DNA of 64,000 nt from Aporrectodea caliginosa (taxonomy: Eukaryota > Annelida > Clitellata > Crassiclitellata > Lumbricidae). This document shows, piece after piece, positions 23,254-33,170 of this stretch. The notes beneath the pieces are model-generated. The model saw only the letters and a program-made list of their open reading frames with translations, was not told the origin of the DNA and made no database searches. The translations under genes were made by a program, and so were the position numbers. The stretch is taken from positions 1,254,377 through 1,318,376 of the forward strand of contig JACEVL010000341.1 in NCBI GenBank assembly GCA_020284085.1, in the 5' to 3' direction. Positions within the stretch are counted from its first letter, which is position 1; the number at the start of each line of letters is the position of its first letter.

Positions 23254-26200
23254 GGACTGACACACAGATGCACAGGCAGACGTGTAGACACAAAGACAGA
23301 CAGCAGGAACAGAAGGATAGTATCAGGGATGAAATGAGAAAGATAACGAGACAGACAGAAAGATAGACATATATCTGCTTTGAAGAAGTAGAAACACAAT
23401 CTCAAGAAAAAAGTATAAAAAAATCTCCGTATGCATAAAACAGTCAGCAGTAAATGTCGCTTGCAGTCTCTTTGATACACACCAAAGATTTAATACTAGC
23501 ACTTGGCAAACAGACAGACAGGCGGACGGGCGGGCGGGCAGACAGACAGATATGCAGGCAGACAGACAGACAGGCAGACAGACAGACAGACAGGCAGGCA
23601 GGCAGATAGACAGACAGGCAAGCAGACAGACAAACAAGCAGACTGACAGGCAGGCAGGCATAGACAGACAGACAGACAGGCAGACAACAGACAGACAGAC
23701 AGGCAGGCATGCGGACAGGCAGACAGACAGGCAGGTAGACGCGATCAGACAGTCAGACAGACAGACAGGTAGACAGGCGGGCAGACAGTCAGACAGACAG
23801 ACAGACAAACAGGCAGGCAGGCAGGCAATCAGACAGGCAGACAAACAGAGACACACACAGTCACACACAGACTGACAGAGACATACATACATACAGACAG
23901 ACACAAAGACAGACAGGCACACGGACATAAGGACAGAGAAAATGAGGAGAATGATAGACAGCATGAGACAGGAACTGACACAGAGTGACACAACCTCACA
24001 CAGGCAGACAGAACTATGGAAAACCAATGTCTGTTTACCTCAGACATCATTCTATCGGGACAATAATTCTATAGCGCCTTTCGGTAGTAACGATATGACG
24101 AACTTAAACAGCATCTTCGTCAACATTTATGTAGCGCCAAAAGAGGCTTCCGGTATGCACGAAAACCTCACCCACCGGGATATACCTTACCACTAAATTA
24201 CATCAATTTACCACATCGTATATATCACAATACATTGCATTATTCACATAATATTATGCTTGCTTTACTTTGCATTACCATACGTTACCTTGCGATAACG
24301 TGTACCACATTGTTTATGAGGTAATTTAGTATCACTTGTTTTTCCTTAAGTTTTTAACTGATGTAATATTTTCGTCTGTAATGATCTTCTTCTTTGCTTC
24401 TCCTCCGTCAGGCCAAGGCCAACGATGAGTCCTCAACTTGTCGTCTCCAGAGTTCTCTATCCTTGATTTTTTCCTTTGCTTCTGCAATGTTCATCTTCAT
24501 TCTCTCCAGATCCTCTCGTATATTATCCATCCATGTATTTTATTGTCTTCCTCTACTCCTAGTTCCCTCCACATATATGTGTCTGTAATGACACTTATCA
24601 TCAAAATAGGCTAGCGCAGAGAGCGCCTCTGAGCAGGTCTCATGAAGAGGCGCAATATAAATTCTCAGAATGAATGAGCGACCTTCTCATTGCCAGAGAG
24701 CGCCTCTGAGTAGATCTTTTAGAGAGGCGCTATATAAATTCTCAGAATGAATGAGTGACCTTCGCCTTGCCACGTGCAAGCTCCTTGTATGGTACTTTAA
24801 AAGGCGCTACATGAAGTGTCTAGTTACATACATACATTCATGCCTAATCTTATTCCTACCGTGGTAAGAGTGTGACTCATATTACTATTCCACATCTCGG
24901 GTTCAACACCTCGTGGAAAAATAGTCTGTTTCCAAGACATGAGGCCTTTCTGCTGATGGAAAATTAATTAATTATTGACCGCAGGCGGCGTCTCAGTCGA
25001 CAGATTTTTAAGACCAGGACCACACGCCTCGTCTGGGGGGGGGAGGGGAGGCGCCGAAGATAAGAAATTACCTTAACTTACCACGCCTTGCTTTACATTG
25101 CCTTACTCTTCCTTGCCTTACCTTGCCTTACTTTGCCTTGACTTACCATACCTTGCCTTGCATTGCTTTGCTTTGGCTGGCCTTACCTTATCTTGCCTTA
25201 CCTCACATTACCTTGCCCTCCTTTGACTGGCCTTACCTTGCCTTACCTTGCCCTGCCTTGGCTGGCTTTACCTTACCTTGCCTTACCTCACATTACCTTG
25301 CCCTCCTTTGACTGGCCTTACCTTACCCTACCTTGCCCTGCCTTGGCTGGCTTTACCTTACCTTGCCTTACCTCACATTACCTTGCCCTCCTTTGACTGG
25401 CCTTACCTTACCCTACCTTGCCCTGCCTTGGCTGGCTTTACCTTACCTTGCCTTACCTCACATTACCTTGCCCTCCTTTGACTGGCCTTACCTTACCCTA
25501 CCTTGCCCTGCCTTGGCTGGCTTTACCTTACCTTGCCTTACCTCACATTACCTTGCCCTCCTTTGACTGGCCTTACCTTACCCTACCTTGCCCTGCCTTG
25601 GCTGGCTTTACCTTACCTTGCCTTGCCTTACTTTGCCTTAATTAATCGGTCTAGCGAAATATTCGGCGAAAACCGATTAGCGGATCAAGATTCGGTTGAA
25701 CCCTAGTTCTTGTTGACATAAAACATCAAATAGTCTACTGGAGAGAGTGTTCAGTTTTCTCTCTTAATGCGGCGATACATAAATGTTCAATTACAATTAC
25801 ACTCACATCGACTGCGTTAAAAGTCGTATGTAATGTAATTGTAATTGAACATTTATAGCTCAAGTTGTGTGTGGGTGGGGAGTGGGGACTTACCTTTCGA
25901 CGGAGACAGCAGCAAGAGTGTTGACGGAGGCACTGACAGAAACACCCTGGAGATAGGGCGCCGCTTTACACATCAAACCACCATACCACCACTCTACAAC
26001 ACAACGACATACCACCTGAATTAATTACCATACCGAGAATCAGTTACCATGTCAAGAATCAATTACAATACCAAATTACCAAGAATAAATTACAATACCA
26101 CGCTTTAGATTGCAATACTATGCAGTGAAGCAGAATGAAGTAGGTTTAGATTAGATGATAATCTATACAATAAATCTGAAAAGCACGTCATCCTAAGGCG

Positions 26201-26833
26201 GGGCTAACTATGCAAATCAAGCGGGAACGATATAATTTGAAGGTAGAAATAACCCGTGCCAAGCCAGGTCCGAAAGTCTAGTTATTTGATAGATTAGATT
26301 GGATTGGAGTGGAATGGAATTAAGTGGATGCATGGACTTGAAATGATACACTAGAATAGATTAGATTAGATTAGATTAGATTAGATTTGATTAGATTAGA
26401 TTAGATTAGATTAGATTAGATTAGATTCAATACCTGTGTAGATGTTGTCAAGCAGCGTAATCGGCAAGACGAAGATACAGACGAGAACGTCGGCGATTGC
26501 CAGGTTGGCCAGAAAGCAGTTGGTGACCGTTCGCAGCTTCACTTGCCTACAGATGACCACGATGACCATCGTATTGTTGACCACTCCCACAATGGCCACG
26601 ACGACGTAGGCCGCGGCCAGCAGGGCGACCGCGTAGACCGGTTGCTTGAGGGGCGACCACGGCTTGGAGACTCTGGCGCCCGTCTCAGCTGACTGTGTGG
26701 CGTTGTCGTAGGTCGCAGAGTCGTCCGTCGTTGCCCCGATGGTCGTGTGAGAAAGGTTCTGAAGGAGGCAGCCGATCTCGGAGATCCCTTCTGGGAAGTT
26801 GTCCTCCGTTCCCAATTCCCACGCGAAATCCAT
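21268..26833 (-). CDS. neuropeptide-type rhodopsin-family GPCR, three coding exons
   Basis: Joining 26833-26434, 25993-25894 and 21901-21268 gives 1134 nt, 377 codons plus TGA. Both introns are GT..AG (phases 1 and 2). The product is a complete class A seven-helix receptor at the plasma membrane. It has N-glycosylation sites at N26 and N44 and helix 1 about 66-94. Helix 2 carries LAIAD (D115), and ECL1 carries EWWYGG. C142 in helix 3 would pair with C221. ERY replaces DRY (166-168), helix 4 carries IW, and helix 5 carries CYFIP. Helix 6 has FALSWLP, and helix 7 has SCVNPFIY as its NPxxY motif. The C-tail is short (about 29 residues) with no obvious palmitoylated Cys after helix 8. The block [20 protein letters not shown] and the AQWLG before helix 7 resemble NPFF/GnIH and SIFamide receptors. 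An amidated peptide ligand is inference, and trissin/luqin-like subfamilies are possible alternatives. Confidence 0.88.
21935..22325. repeat. 22-bp minisatellite in GPCR intron 2
   Basis: About 17 imperfect copies of AAAGTTAGGTCATGGTCGGGTT begin 30 bp inside the intron's 3' end (minus orientation). The acceptor itself is outside the array. Confidence 0.9.
22345..22720. repeat. GTAAGGTA/GTAACGTA-rich stretch in GPCR intron 2
   Basis: Degenerate GTAAGG and AACGT repeats, including four tandem AACGT units at 22375-22400. No gene. Confidence 0.6.
22720..22920. repeat. (GAGT)n and (GAAA)n microsatellites
   Basis: Two GAGT tracts (22725-22760, 22785-22825) and a GAAA tract (22850-22892), within GPCR intron 2. 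Confidence 0.9.
22935..23050 (+). mobile_element. LINE/SINE 3' tail
   Basis: GGAGAGCCTCTGAGTAGG, AAGCGCTATATACATT and TGGAATGAATGAATG show the shared 3' core with a GAAT tail. Only the tail remains. Confidence 0.65.
23185..23940. repeat. (GACA)n / GACAGGCA degenerate microsatellite
   Basis: Pure GACA at 23195-23250 and a long impure GACAGACAGGCAGGCA field at 23500-23925. The long frames on both strands (Cys/Leu/Ser-rich or Arg/Gln/Thr-rich) are repeat artefacts. Confidence 0.95.
24390..24575 (-). pseudogene. LINE C-terminal fragment (endonuclease-RT type)
   Basis: On the minus strand the text reads [22 protein letters not shown], then [20 protein letters not shown]. This is the W-D/DR-x-W-R arrangement at the C-terminus of the same broad LINE class as 34358-35060, but a different family. 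No other part is preserved. Confidence 0.55.
24605..24830 (+). repeat. tandem copies of the LINE 3' tail
   Basis: Two nearly identical units (GAGCGCCTCTGAG..AGGT.., GAGGCGCWATATAAATTC, TCAGAATGAATGAG) at about 24617-24685 and 24695-24765. A decayed third ends GGCGCTACATGAAGTG at 24815. Confidence 0.75.
25075..25645. repeat. 85-bp minisatellite in GPCR intron 2
   Basis: CCTTGCCTTAC-rich DNA. From 25163 the same 85-bp block (CTTTGACTGGCC, CTTGGCTGGCTTTACC, CCTCACATTACC) repeats at 25248, 25333, 25418 and 25503, nearly without change. 85 is not a multiple of 3, so the open frames that jump from unit to unit are artefacts. Confidence 0.95.
25894..25993 (-). CDS. GPCR exon 2 (ECL1 and TM3), 100 bp
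   Basis: A short exon found by frame and splice logic rather than by an open frame. The acceptor GTTGTAG precedes 25993 and the donor GTAAGT starts at 25893. It supplies WWYGGLMCK, the helix-3 block, and E-R with the Arg codon split AG/A. Both phases fit exons 1 and 3 exactly. Confidence 0.85.
26340..26427. repeat. (TTAGA)n microsatellite beside the exon 1 donor
   Basis: About 15 TTAGA units lie 7 bp inside intron 1 of the GPCR, next to the donor site. Confidence 0.9.
26434..26833 (-). CDS. GPCR exon 1 (N-terminus, TM1, TM2)
   Basis: ATG at 26833-26831 in context AAAAACTATGG. Encodes residues 1-133 plus the first base of codon 134, ending ...DNIYT. The donor GTATTG begins at 26433 (minus strand), immediately followed by a TTAGA microsatellite inside intron 1. 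Confidence 0.88.
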
Positions 26834-26839
26834 AGTTTT

Positions 26840-27410
26840 TGATTTTCGCGATTTTTGCCAACCTGAGTATGGTCTTTTTGTGAAGGAAAGTCGCGATGAG
26901 TTGTTGATGTGTCAGAGTTTTCAATCGAGTCGTGAGTTTAGGCGAACTGCGTAGTTATTTCGTCTGATGAATAGATCACGATTTTTAGACACACTGTGTA
27001 GAGTTACCATTGGGTCGCGATTTTAAACACACTACGCAAATGCTGAAACAGGCCACAATACTTTCTCGGTTTTTCGTCACACGCTGTATGTTTGGTTTGA
27101 TTAGGAGTCGACGAATTTATGGTACGCGTCGTATTCATAGTAATACCTGCTTACAATCAGAGAACGTCTTCTTTAGCGTCTATTGATTAAAACCAGAATT
27201 AGACTTCTCGGCTCATGCTGTATTCAAATTTGAGATCGGAATGTGCGGCTCATGCTGTGTCGTCCGAGGGCTCTGAAAGATTAGCACACAAAGGATAATT
27301 AGGATAAACAACGAATTAGTCGAGTGCAATATAATACTTTCAACAATGTGCACCGGTTTCGAATCCCGTTGCGTTCAAGTGACATTTCCTCTTTGACTCT
27401 ATAAGGACAA
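26840..27410. other. 5' flank of the GPCR gene
   Basis: Unique DNA upstream of the start codon on the minus strand. It must hold the 5' UTR and promoter unless more upstream exons exist. I see no confident TATA box. Confidence 0.4.
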
Positions 27411-28360
27411 CAATTTTTAATTTTGTGGGCAACCCATTGACTTCTCTGGACAACCCCTTTGACTTCTCTGGGCAACCCCTTTTACTTCTCTGGGCAACCC
27501 ATTGACTTCTCTGGGCAACCCCTTTGACTTCTCTGGGCAACCCCTTTTACTTCTCTGGGCAACCCATTGACTTCTCTGGGCAACCCCTTTGACTTCTCTG
27601 GGCAACCCCTTTTACTTCTCTGGACAACCCCTTTGACTTCTCTGGGCAACCCCTTTTACTTCTCTGGGCAACCCATTGACTTCTCTGGACAACCCCTTTG
27701 ACTTCTCTGGGCAACCCCTTTTACTTCTCTGGGCAACCCATTGACTTCTCTGGGCAACCCCTTTGACTTCTCTGGGCAACCCCTTTTACTTCTCTGGACA
27801 ACCCCTTTGACTTCTCTGGGCAACCCCTTTTACTTCTCTGGGCAACCCATTGACTTCTCTGGACAACCCCTTTGACTTCTCTGGGCAACCCCTTTTACTT
27901 CTCTGGGCAACCCATTGACTTCTCTGGGCAACCCCTTTGACTTCTCTGGGCAACCCCTTTTACTTCTCTGGACAACCCCTTTGACTTCTCTGGGCAACCC
28001 CTTTTACTTCTCTGGGCAACCCATTGACTTCTCTGGACAACCCCTTTGACTTCTCTGGGCAACCCCTTTTACTTCTCTGGGCAACCCATTGACTTCTCTG
28101 GGCAACCCCTTTGACTTCTCTGGGCAACCCCTTTTACTTCTCTGGACAACCCCTTTGACTTCTCTGGGCAACCCCTTTTACTTCTCTGGGCAACCCATTG
28201 ACTTCTCTGGGCAACCCCTTTTACTTCTCTGGGCAACCCCTTTTACTTCTCTGGGCAACCCATTGACTTCTCTGGACAACCCCTTTGACTTCTCCAGACA
28301 ACACCTTTGACTTCTCTAGACAACACCTTTGACTTCTCTAGACAACACCTTTGACACTAG
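27411..28360. repeat. 22-bp minisatellite with 174-bp higher-order repeat
   Basis: Unit TTTGACTTCTCTGGGCAACCCC with variants (ATTGAC, TTTTAC, GGAC for GGGC). The variant junction CTTCTCTGGACAACC preceded by TTTTA recurs at 27622, 27796, 27970 and 28144, spacing 174 each time, so the array was amplified in eight-unit blocks. Confidence 0.92.
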
Positions 28361-29335
28361 ACAACCACTTTGGCTCTCTGGACAACCATTTTTAACTTCT
28401 CTGGGCAACCTTTTTGACTTCTCTGGACAACCACTTTGACTCTCTGCACAACCACTTTGACTCTCTGAACAACCACTTTGACTCTCTGGGCAACCCCTTT
28501 GACTCTCTGAACAACCACTTTGACTCTCTGGACAACCCCTTTGACTCTCTGAACAACCACTTTGATTCTCTGGAAATCACTTTGACTCTCTGGACAACCA
28601 CTTTGACTCTCTGAACAACCCCTTTGACTCTCTGGACAACCCCTTTGACTCTCTGAACAACCACTTTGATTCTCTGGACACAACCACTTTGACTCTCTGG
28701 ACAACCACTTTGACTCTATGAACAACCACTTTGACTCTCTGGACAACCCCTTTGACTCTCTGGACAACCCCTTTGACTCTCTGGACAACCACTTTGACTC
28801 TCTGGACAACCACTTTGACTCTCTGAACAACCACTTTGACTCTCTGGACAACCACTTTGACTCTCTGGACAACCACTTTGACTCCATGAACAACCCCTTT
28901 GACTCTCTGGACAACCCCTTTGACTCTCCGAACAACCACTTTGACTCTCTGGACAACCCATTTGACTCTCTGAACAACCACTTTGACTCTCTGGACAACC
29001 CCTTTGACTCTCTGAACAACCACTTTGATTCTCTGGACAACCACTTTGACTCTCTGGACAACCACTTTGACTCTCTGAACAACCACTTTGACTCTCTGGA
29101 CAACCCCTTTGACTCTCTGGACAACCACTTTGACTCTCTGGACAACCACTTTGACTCCCTGAACAACCCCTTTGACTCTCTGGACAACCCCTTTGACTCT
29201 CCGAACAACCACTTTGACTCTCTGGACAACCCATTTGACTCTCTGAACAACCACTTTGACTCTCTGGACAACCGTTTTTAACTTCTCTGGACAACCGTTT
29301 TTTATTTCTCTGGATAACCCCTCCGACTCTCTGTA
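28361..29335. repeat. 21-bp minisatellite, related to the preceding array
   Basis: Unit TTTGACTCTCTGGACAACCAC, in which CTTCTCT has become CTCTCT. The unit is a multiple of 3, so open frames persist on several frames (up to 304 codons on the minus strand, motif ESKWLFR). It shifts from the 22-bp array at about 28360-28440, and mixed units stand at the border and at 29275-29320. Confidence 0.92.
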
Positions 29336-29339
29336 GCCT

Positions 29340-29640
29340 ACAATCCCTTTTAAACGATGCAGCGCTCGTGAGTTACTGTAGGCCTAAGCTGGTGTTTTGC
29401 GCGTATACCGTTAGAGTAGCGATTCGGCAATTCGGAGTTTATACGATTACGATTACTTTGTCGAGTGGAACAGGTCAACAGCTGACGATGAGGAATCGGT
29501 TGTCAGTTGCAACTGGACGCAACGCAGTGAGCAATGTTTGCGCTTCAGTCGTAGATTCTTTGACCTGACGACCGGGCACAGCTCTAAGGACTGTATTACT
29601 GACAGATGCCCGTGATAGATGAACGATTGTTCTACCATAC
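29340..29640. other. intergenic, no gene seen
   Basis: No domain-bearing frame between the two repeat arrays. One TAGGCCTA at 29379. Confidence 0.4.
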
Positions 29641-30150
29641 TATGCCATTCAAAACCATATTACTTAATAATGTACCATAAAATGCCATAACATACCATGC
29701 CATACCATACCATGTCATGATATACCATGCCATGCCATGCCATACCATACCATGTCATGCCATAACATACCATGCCATACTATGGCACGACATGGTATGA
29801 TGTCGCATGGTATGGTATTGTATGCTATGGCATATAGCATACAATACCATGCGACATCATACCATGTCGTGCCATACCATACCATACCATGCCATACCAT
29901 ACCATGCCATGCCGTTTCATACCATGCCATGTCATGTCATGCCATACCATACCATGCCATGTCAAACCATGCCATGCCATCTCATACATACCATGCCATG
30001 TCGTGCCATACCATGCCATGCCATACCATACCATGCCACACCATACCATGCCATGCCATTTCATACATGCCATGCCATGTCATGTCATGCCATACCATGC
30101 CATGCCATGGCATGCCATATCATACATGCCATGCCATACCATGCCATACT
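29640..30150. repeat. (CCATA/CCATG) pentanucleotide array
   Basis: Almost all sequence is CCATAC/CCATGC units. A smaller patch follows at 32290-32350. Met/His/Cys-rich frames here are artefacts. Confidence 0.95.
29784..29873. repeat. long imperfect palindrome in the pentanucleotide array
   Basis: The left arm from GGCACGACATGGTATGATG to TATGCTAT is the reverse complement of ATAGCATA..CATACCATGTCGTGCC, apart from one extra GGTAT unit on the left. The arms are about 40 bp and the loop is only GGCAT. Confidence 0.9.
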
Positions 30151-30154
30151 GTAG

Positions 30155-30960
30155 CATATCTAATGTCTTCGTCTCACACAAATCTTCAGATGTTGTTTTC
30201 CGAATCCTTAACAAAGAACTTTTATTAGAGTCAGACTGGTTCAAAACAAACAAATTATCTCTTAATATCAGAAAAAACCCAATTACATTCTCTTCTGCTC
30301 TCATAGGAAATCAAGTCCACAAAAGAAGGGAAAAGTTCAAATAGTCAATATTGACATTCCACAAGTAAAACCTGTAAAATTCCTTGGAGTCTACACAGAC
30401 CAACATAATTATTACCTGGAACAAACACTAGAACAAATAGAACTAAAAATAGCCAAAAAATAAAGGAATACTAACACGAATATCTTATCTATTACCCAGA
30501 AACATTCTGCTCACTTTGTATTATTCTATGATCTATCCGTATACATAGCCTATGGTAACATGATCAGGGCATCGAACTATAATTCTCGGCTCCATAATAA
30601 TAATTATTATGCAAAAAAGTCGTTAGATTATTAGCTGGCTCCCTCTATAACTCTCACACAGAGCAATTATTCACACAGCTCGGGATTCTAAAAGTTGCCC
30701 AGATCAAACAACTACAGATGATTGAATTCATGCACCCATATACTTAGGCCTACTACACATTGCCTAGCTCCTTTACCAACTTCTACAACCTAACCTCGGA
30801 AATTCACATCTATAACACAAGAAACCTAGCTTCATACAGAAGTGAGTTTGCGAGTACAAACTCTCGCAAATTCTCTATCAGAAGTGCTGGCCCAGGTGAT
30901 TGGAACAGAATACCCCAAGACCTTCGCAGTATCTAAAATCTAACTTTATTTAAACATCAG
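30155..30960 (+). pseudogene. Jockey/CR1-group LINE reverse transcriptase C-terminal relic
   Basis: Frames give SDWFKTNKLSLNI (about 30220), VKPVKFLGVYTDQH (30365), GILTRISYLLPRN and LLTLYYSMIYPYIAYGN (30465-30555). These are followed by SHTEQLFTQLGILKVAQIK (30650), RNLASYRSEFASTNSR and FSIRSAGPGDWNRIPQDLRS (30830-30935). That is the thumb and C-terminal domain order of Jockey-like LINE ORF2. The N-terminal endonuclease and catalytic palm are absent, and stops and shifts are frequent. Confidence 0.85.
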
Positions 30961-31299
30961 TGTATATATACGCTTCTGGATAATTGATCAGAATGGTCGG
31001 GTTTTTACTTTTGTTTCTCTTAGTTAAGATTTAATGCTTTATAATTGTACATTTATTAAGATACTTATAATGTGAATGAACTGAACTATAGATAACCTCT
31101 GTTAACCATCTAACAACAGACAATGTATGCGTACGTGGTCCTAACCAGCGGGACATTCGGTCCCTTCTGGGTTCCCCTTTGTGACCAATGGAATACTATA
31201 GTCTTGTTCTTAGTACAGCGAGATATTACTTTGTTAACTTTTGGATCAATAAACTGATGGCTTGGTTATCAGACCATGCCATGGTGACCGGGACAATTC

Positions 31300-31590
31300 C
31301 GAGCGGACATTCGGATCTGGGCAATTGGGAGCGGACATTCGGAGCTTGGCAATTGGGAGCGGACATTCGGATCTGGGCAATTGGGAGCGGACATTCGGAG
31401 CTTGGCAATTGGGAGCGGACATTCGGATCTGGGCAATTGGGAGCGGACATTCGGAGCTTGGCAATTCGGAGCTTGGCAATTCGGAGCTTGGCAATTCGGA
31501 GCAGACTATTCGGAGCTGGGCAATTGGAGTCGACATTTCGGAGCGGATAATTTGGAGCGGACATTTCGGGACCGGGAAATTCGGAGCGAA
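31300..31590 (+). repeat. 28-bp minisatellite with 56-bp dimer period
   Basis: GAGCGGACATTCGG starts at 31301, 31329 and 31357, so the unit is 28 bp. Units alternate between ATCTGGGCAATTGG and AGCTTGGCAATTGG, giving a 56-bp dimer. Degenerates to 31590. Confidence 0.92.
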
Positions 31591-31636
31591 CTGAAGATCG
31601 TGTGAACTTATGGGGCTCTTACGGCGAATAGACATT

Positions 31637-31875
31637 AAATTTTATTTAGTATTTATTTGGTTGTATCAAACAATCGTTCTCTGATCTTCCAGACACTGTG
31701 AAATAGTAACATCAAAGGCCTACGGCGATACAAAGCCGGGGTTCTTAAAACGATCAGACATTTATTTAGTATTTATTACATTATTTAGTATTTATTACAT
31801 TTATTTAGTATTTATTTAGTTGCACCAAACAAATCGTTCTCTGATCTTCCAGACACTGTGAAATAGTAGCATCTT
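31637..31875 (+). repeat. direct duplication of about 60 bp
   Basis: CGTTCTCTGATCTTCCAGACACTGTGAAATAGTA occurs at about 31673 and 31834, together with adjoining TATTTAGTATTTATTT, the latter repeated three times. Confidence 0.8.
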
Positions 31876-31984
31876 ACCGCGCGAATAGAAGATCTTGTGA
31901 ACTGGTAATTTAAATAGAATAAAAGTGTCGGCAATTTATAGGTTTGGCGCTCTAAATTATACGCCCATTGTAATTCTCCCCTAA

Positions 31985-32160
31985 ATAGAAGCAGGATCAA
32001 TGAAAATTTTTGCTTAAATCAAAAAAGTTGGATTGTTGAAAATAATTCTTGCTTAAATAGAAGTTGGATTGATGAAAATAATTTTTGCTTGAATAGAAAC
32101 TGGAGTGATTGAAAAATTCTTGGTTAAACAGAAGTTGGATTGATGAAAATAATTCTTGGC
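31985..32160 (+). repeat. AGTTGGATTGATGAAAATAATT minisatellite
   Basis: Four or five imperfect units of the type found inside the TIR element at 15316-15803, here without those termini. Confidence 0.8.
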
Positions 32161-32290
32161 CGCTTCCAATTAGCCGCTCTCAATTATCTGGCTCTCAACT
32201 GTCCGCTCCGAATTATCCGCTCCGAATGACCACTCATAATTGCCTGGCTCCGAAATGTCCGTTCCAAATTTTCCACTCCGAATTGCCCTA
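32157..32290 (-). repeat. inverted copy of the 28-bp array
   Basis: Reads TGTCCGCTCCGAATTATCCGC, the reverse complement of the GGAGCGGATAATTTGGAGCGG end of the 31300-31590 array. With it, 31300-32290 forms a fold-back structure with the GTTGGATTGATG array in the loop. Confidence 0.75.
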
Positions 32291-32439
32291 GAACCCATAC
32301 CATGCCATACCATGCCACAACATACTATAACATAGCTTAAATTACCGTAACATAACACACCAGTGACACCACACGATGTCATACCTTATTTACCTAGCAA
32401 TGGCGTCTACGTGCCATTCGACGATCTGTCCCCTCGCCG

Positions 32440-33020
32440 ATTTTTTCTTCCATGGTTCATGCCTTTGTCTGTTCTCGCATTGACTACTGTAACTCGTTAC
32501 TTATGGGCTTACCAAAACTCCGCCTGGCTCCACTGCAATCAGTACTTAATTCTGCTGCTCGTTTAATTGCCCGCCTACCTCGTTTCTCCCATATTTCGAC
32601 TTTCATGACTCAAGACCTTCATTGGCTTCCTCTAACTGCTCGAATTCAGTTTAAAATTCTTTTTCTTACGTGTAAAACGTTTTTAGGTCAAGCTCCACGC
32701 TACCTCTGTGATCTTATGAGACGGCCTATCTCAGCTACCTCTGGACGTCCTCTCCGCTCTTCTGACCATCATGACCTTCTAGTTCCGAGGTCTCGGACTG
32801 CCACAGCACAGCATCGTGCCTATGCCTCCGTTGGACCTTTGCTGTGGAATGACCTCCCTGCTTTAACTCGTGCTGTAATGTTATCTGGAGGTACCACTGT
32901 TTCTGCTCATTCTCTTAAGACTTTTCTTTTTTCGAGGGGCCCTTCGCACTGGAAGCGCTTCTGATTAGGTTGTACTGCGAGAGGCGCTTTATAAGTCCAT
33001 AAATAGAATAGAATAGAATA
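32440..33020 (+). pseudogene. CR1/L2-like LINE C-terminal fragment with 3' end
   Basis: An open frame of 170 codons gives SRIDYCNSLLMGLP, VLNSAARLIARLP, LHWLPLTARIQFKILFLTCK, HHDLLVPRSRTATAQHRAY and GPLLWNDLP. This is the usual thumb-to-C-terminal order of CR1/L2 ORF2, without the catalytic palm. The frame stops in GAAGCGCTTCTGATTAGG. The 3' core GAGAGGCGCTTTATAAGTCC precedes a (GAATA)n tail. It is the best preserved of the C-terminal fragments here. Confidence 0.88.
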
Positions 33021-33170
33021 TATATACCGTACTATACAATGCTATATATTCTACAATGCCATCGTATAGGCTAACATAACATAAACACCACGCCATGCCA
33101 CATCACAACATTACATACCACACCATATAATGCCCTAAAAACTATATAATTATATCGCAGCATATATATA

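Noticed and set aside
23323..24050. Cys/Leu/Ser-rich minus ORFs of up to 234 codons resembling secreted Cys-rich peptides
   Set aside because: They translate the GACA/GGCA microsatellite. No signal peptide, fixed cysteine spacing or unique sequence.
27411..28360. CRISPR-like or regulatory array with a 22-bp unit
   Set aside because: Head-to-tail minisatellite without spacers. The 174-bp period is a higher-order repeat.
28357..29294. Long minus-strand ORFs (304, 225 and 192 codons) with heptad-like ESKWLFR motifs
   Set aside because: They follow from a 21-bp tandem unit that keeps several frames open at once on both strands. No start context or non-repeat domain.
29715..30344. His/Cys/Met-rich metal-binding-like ORFs
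   Set aside because: Translation of the CCATA/CCATG array on both strands.
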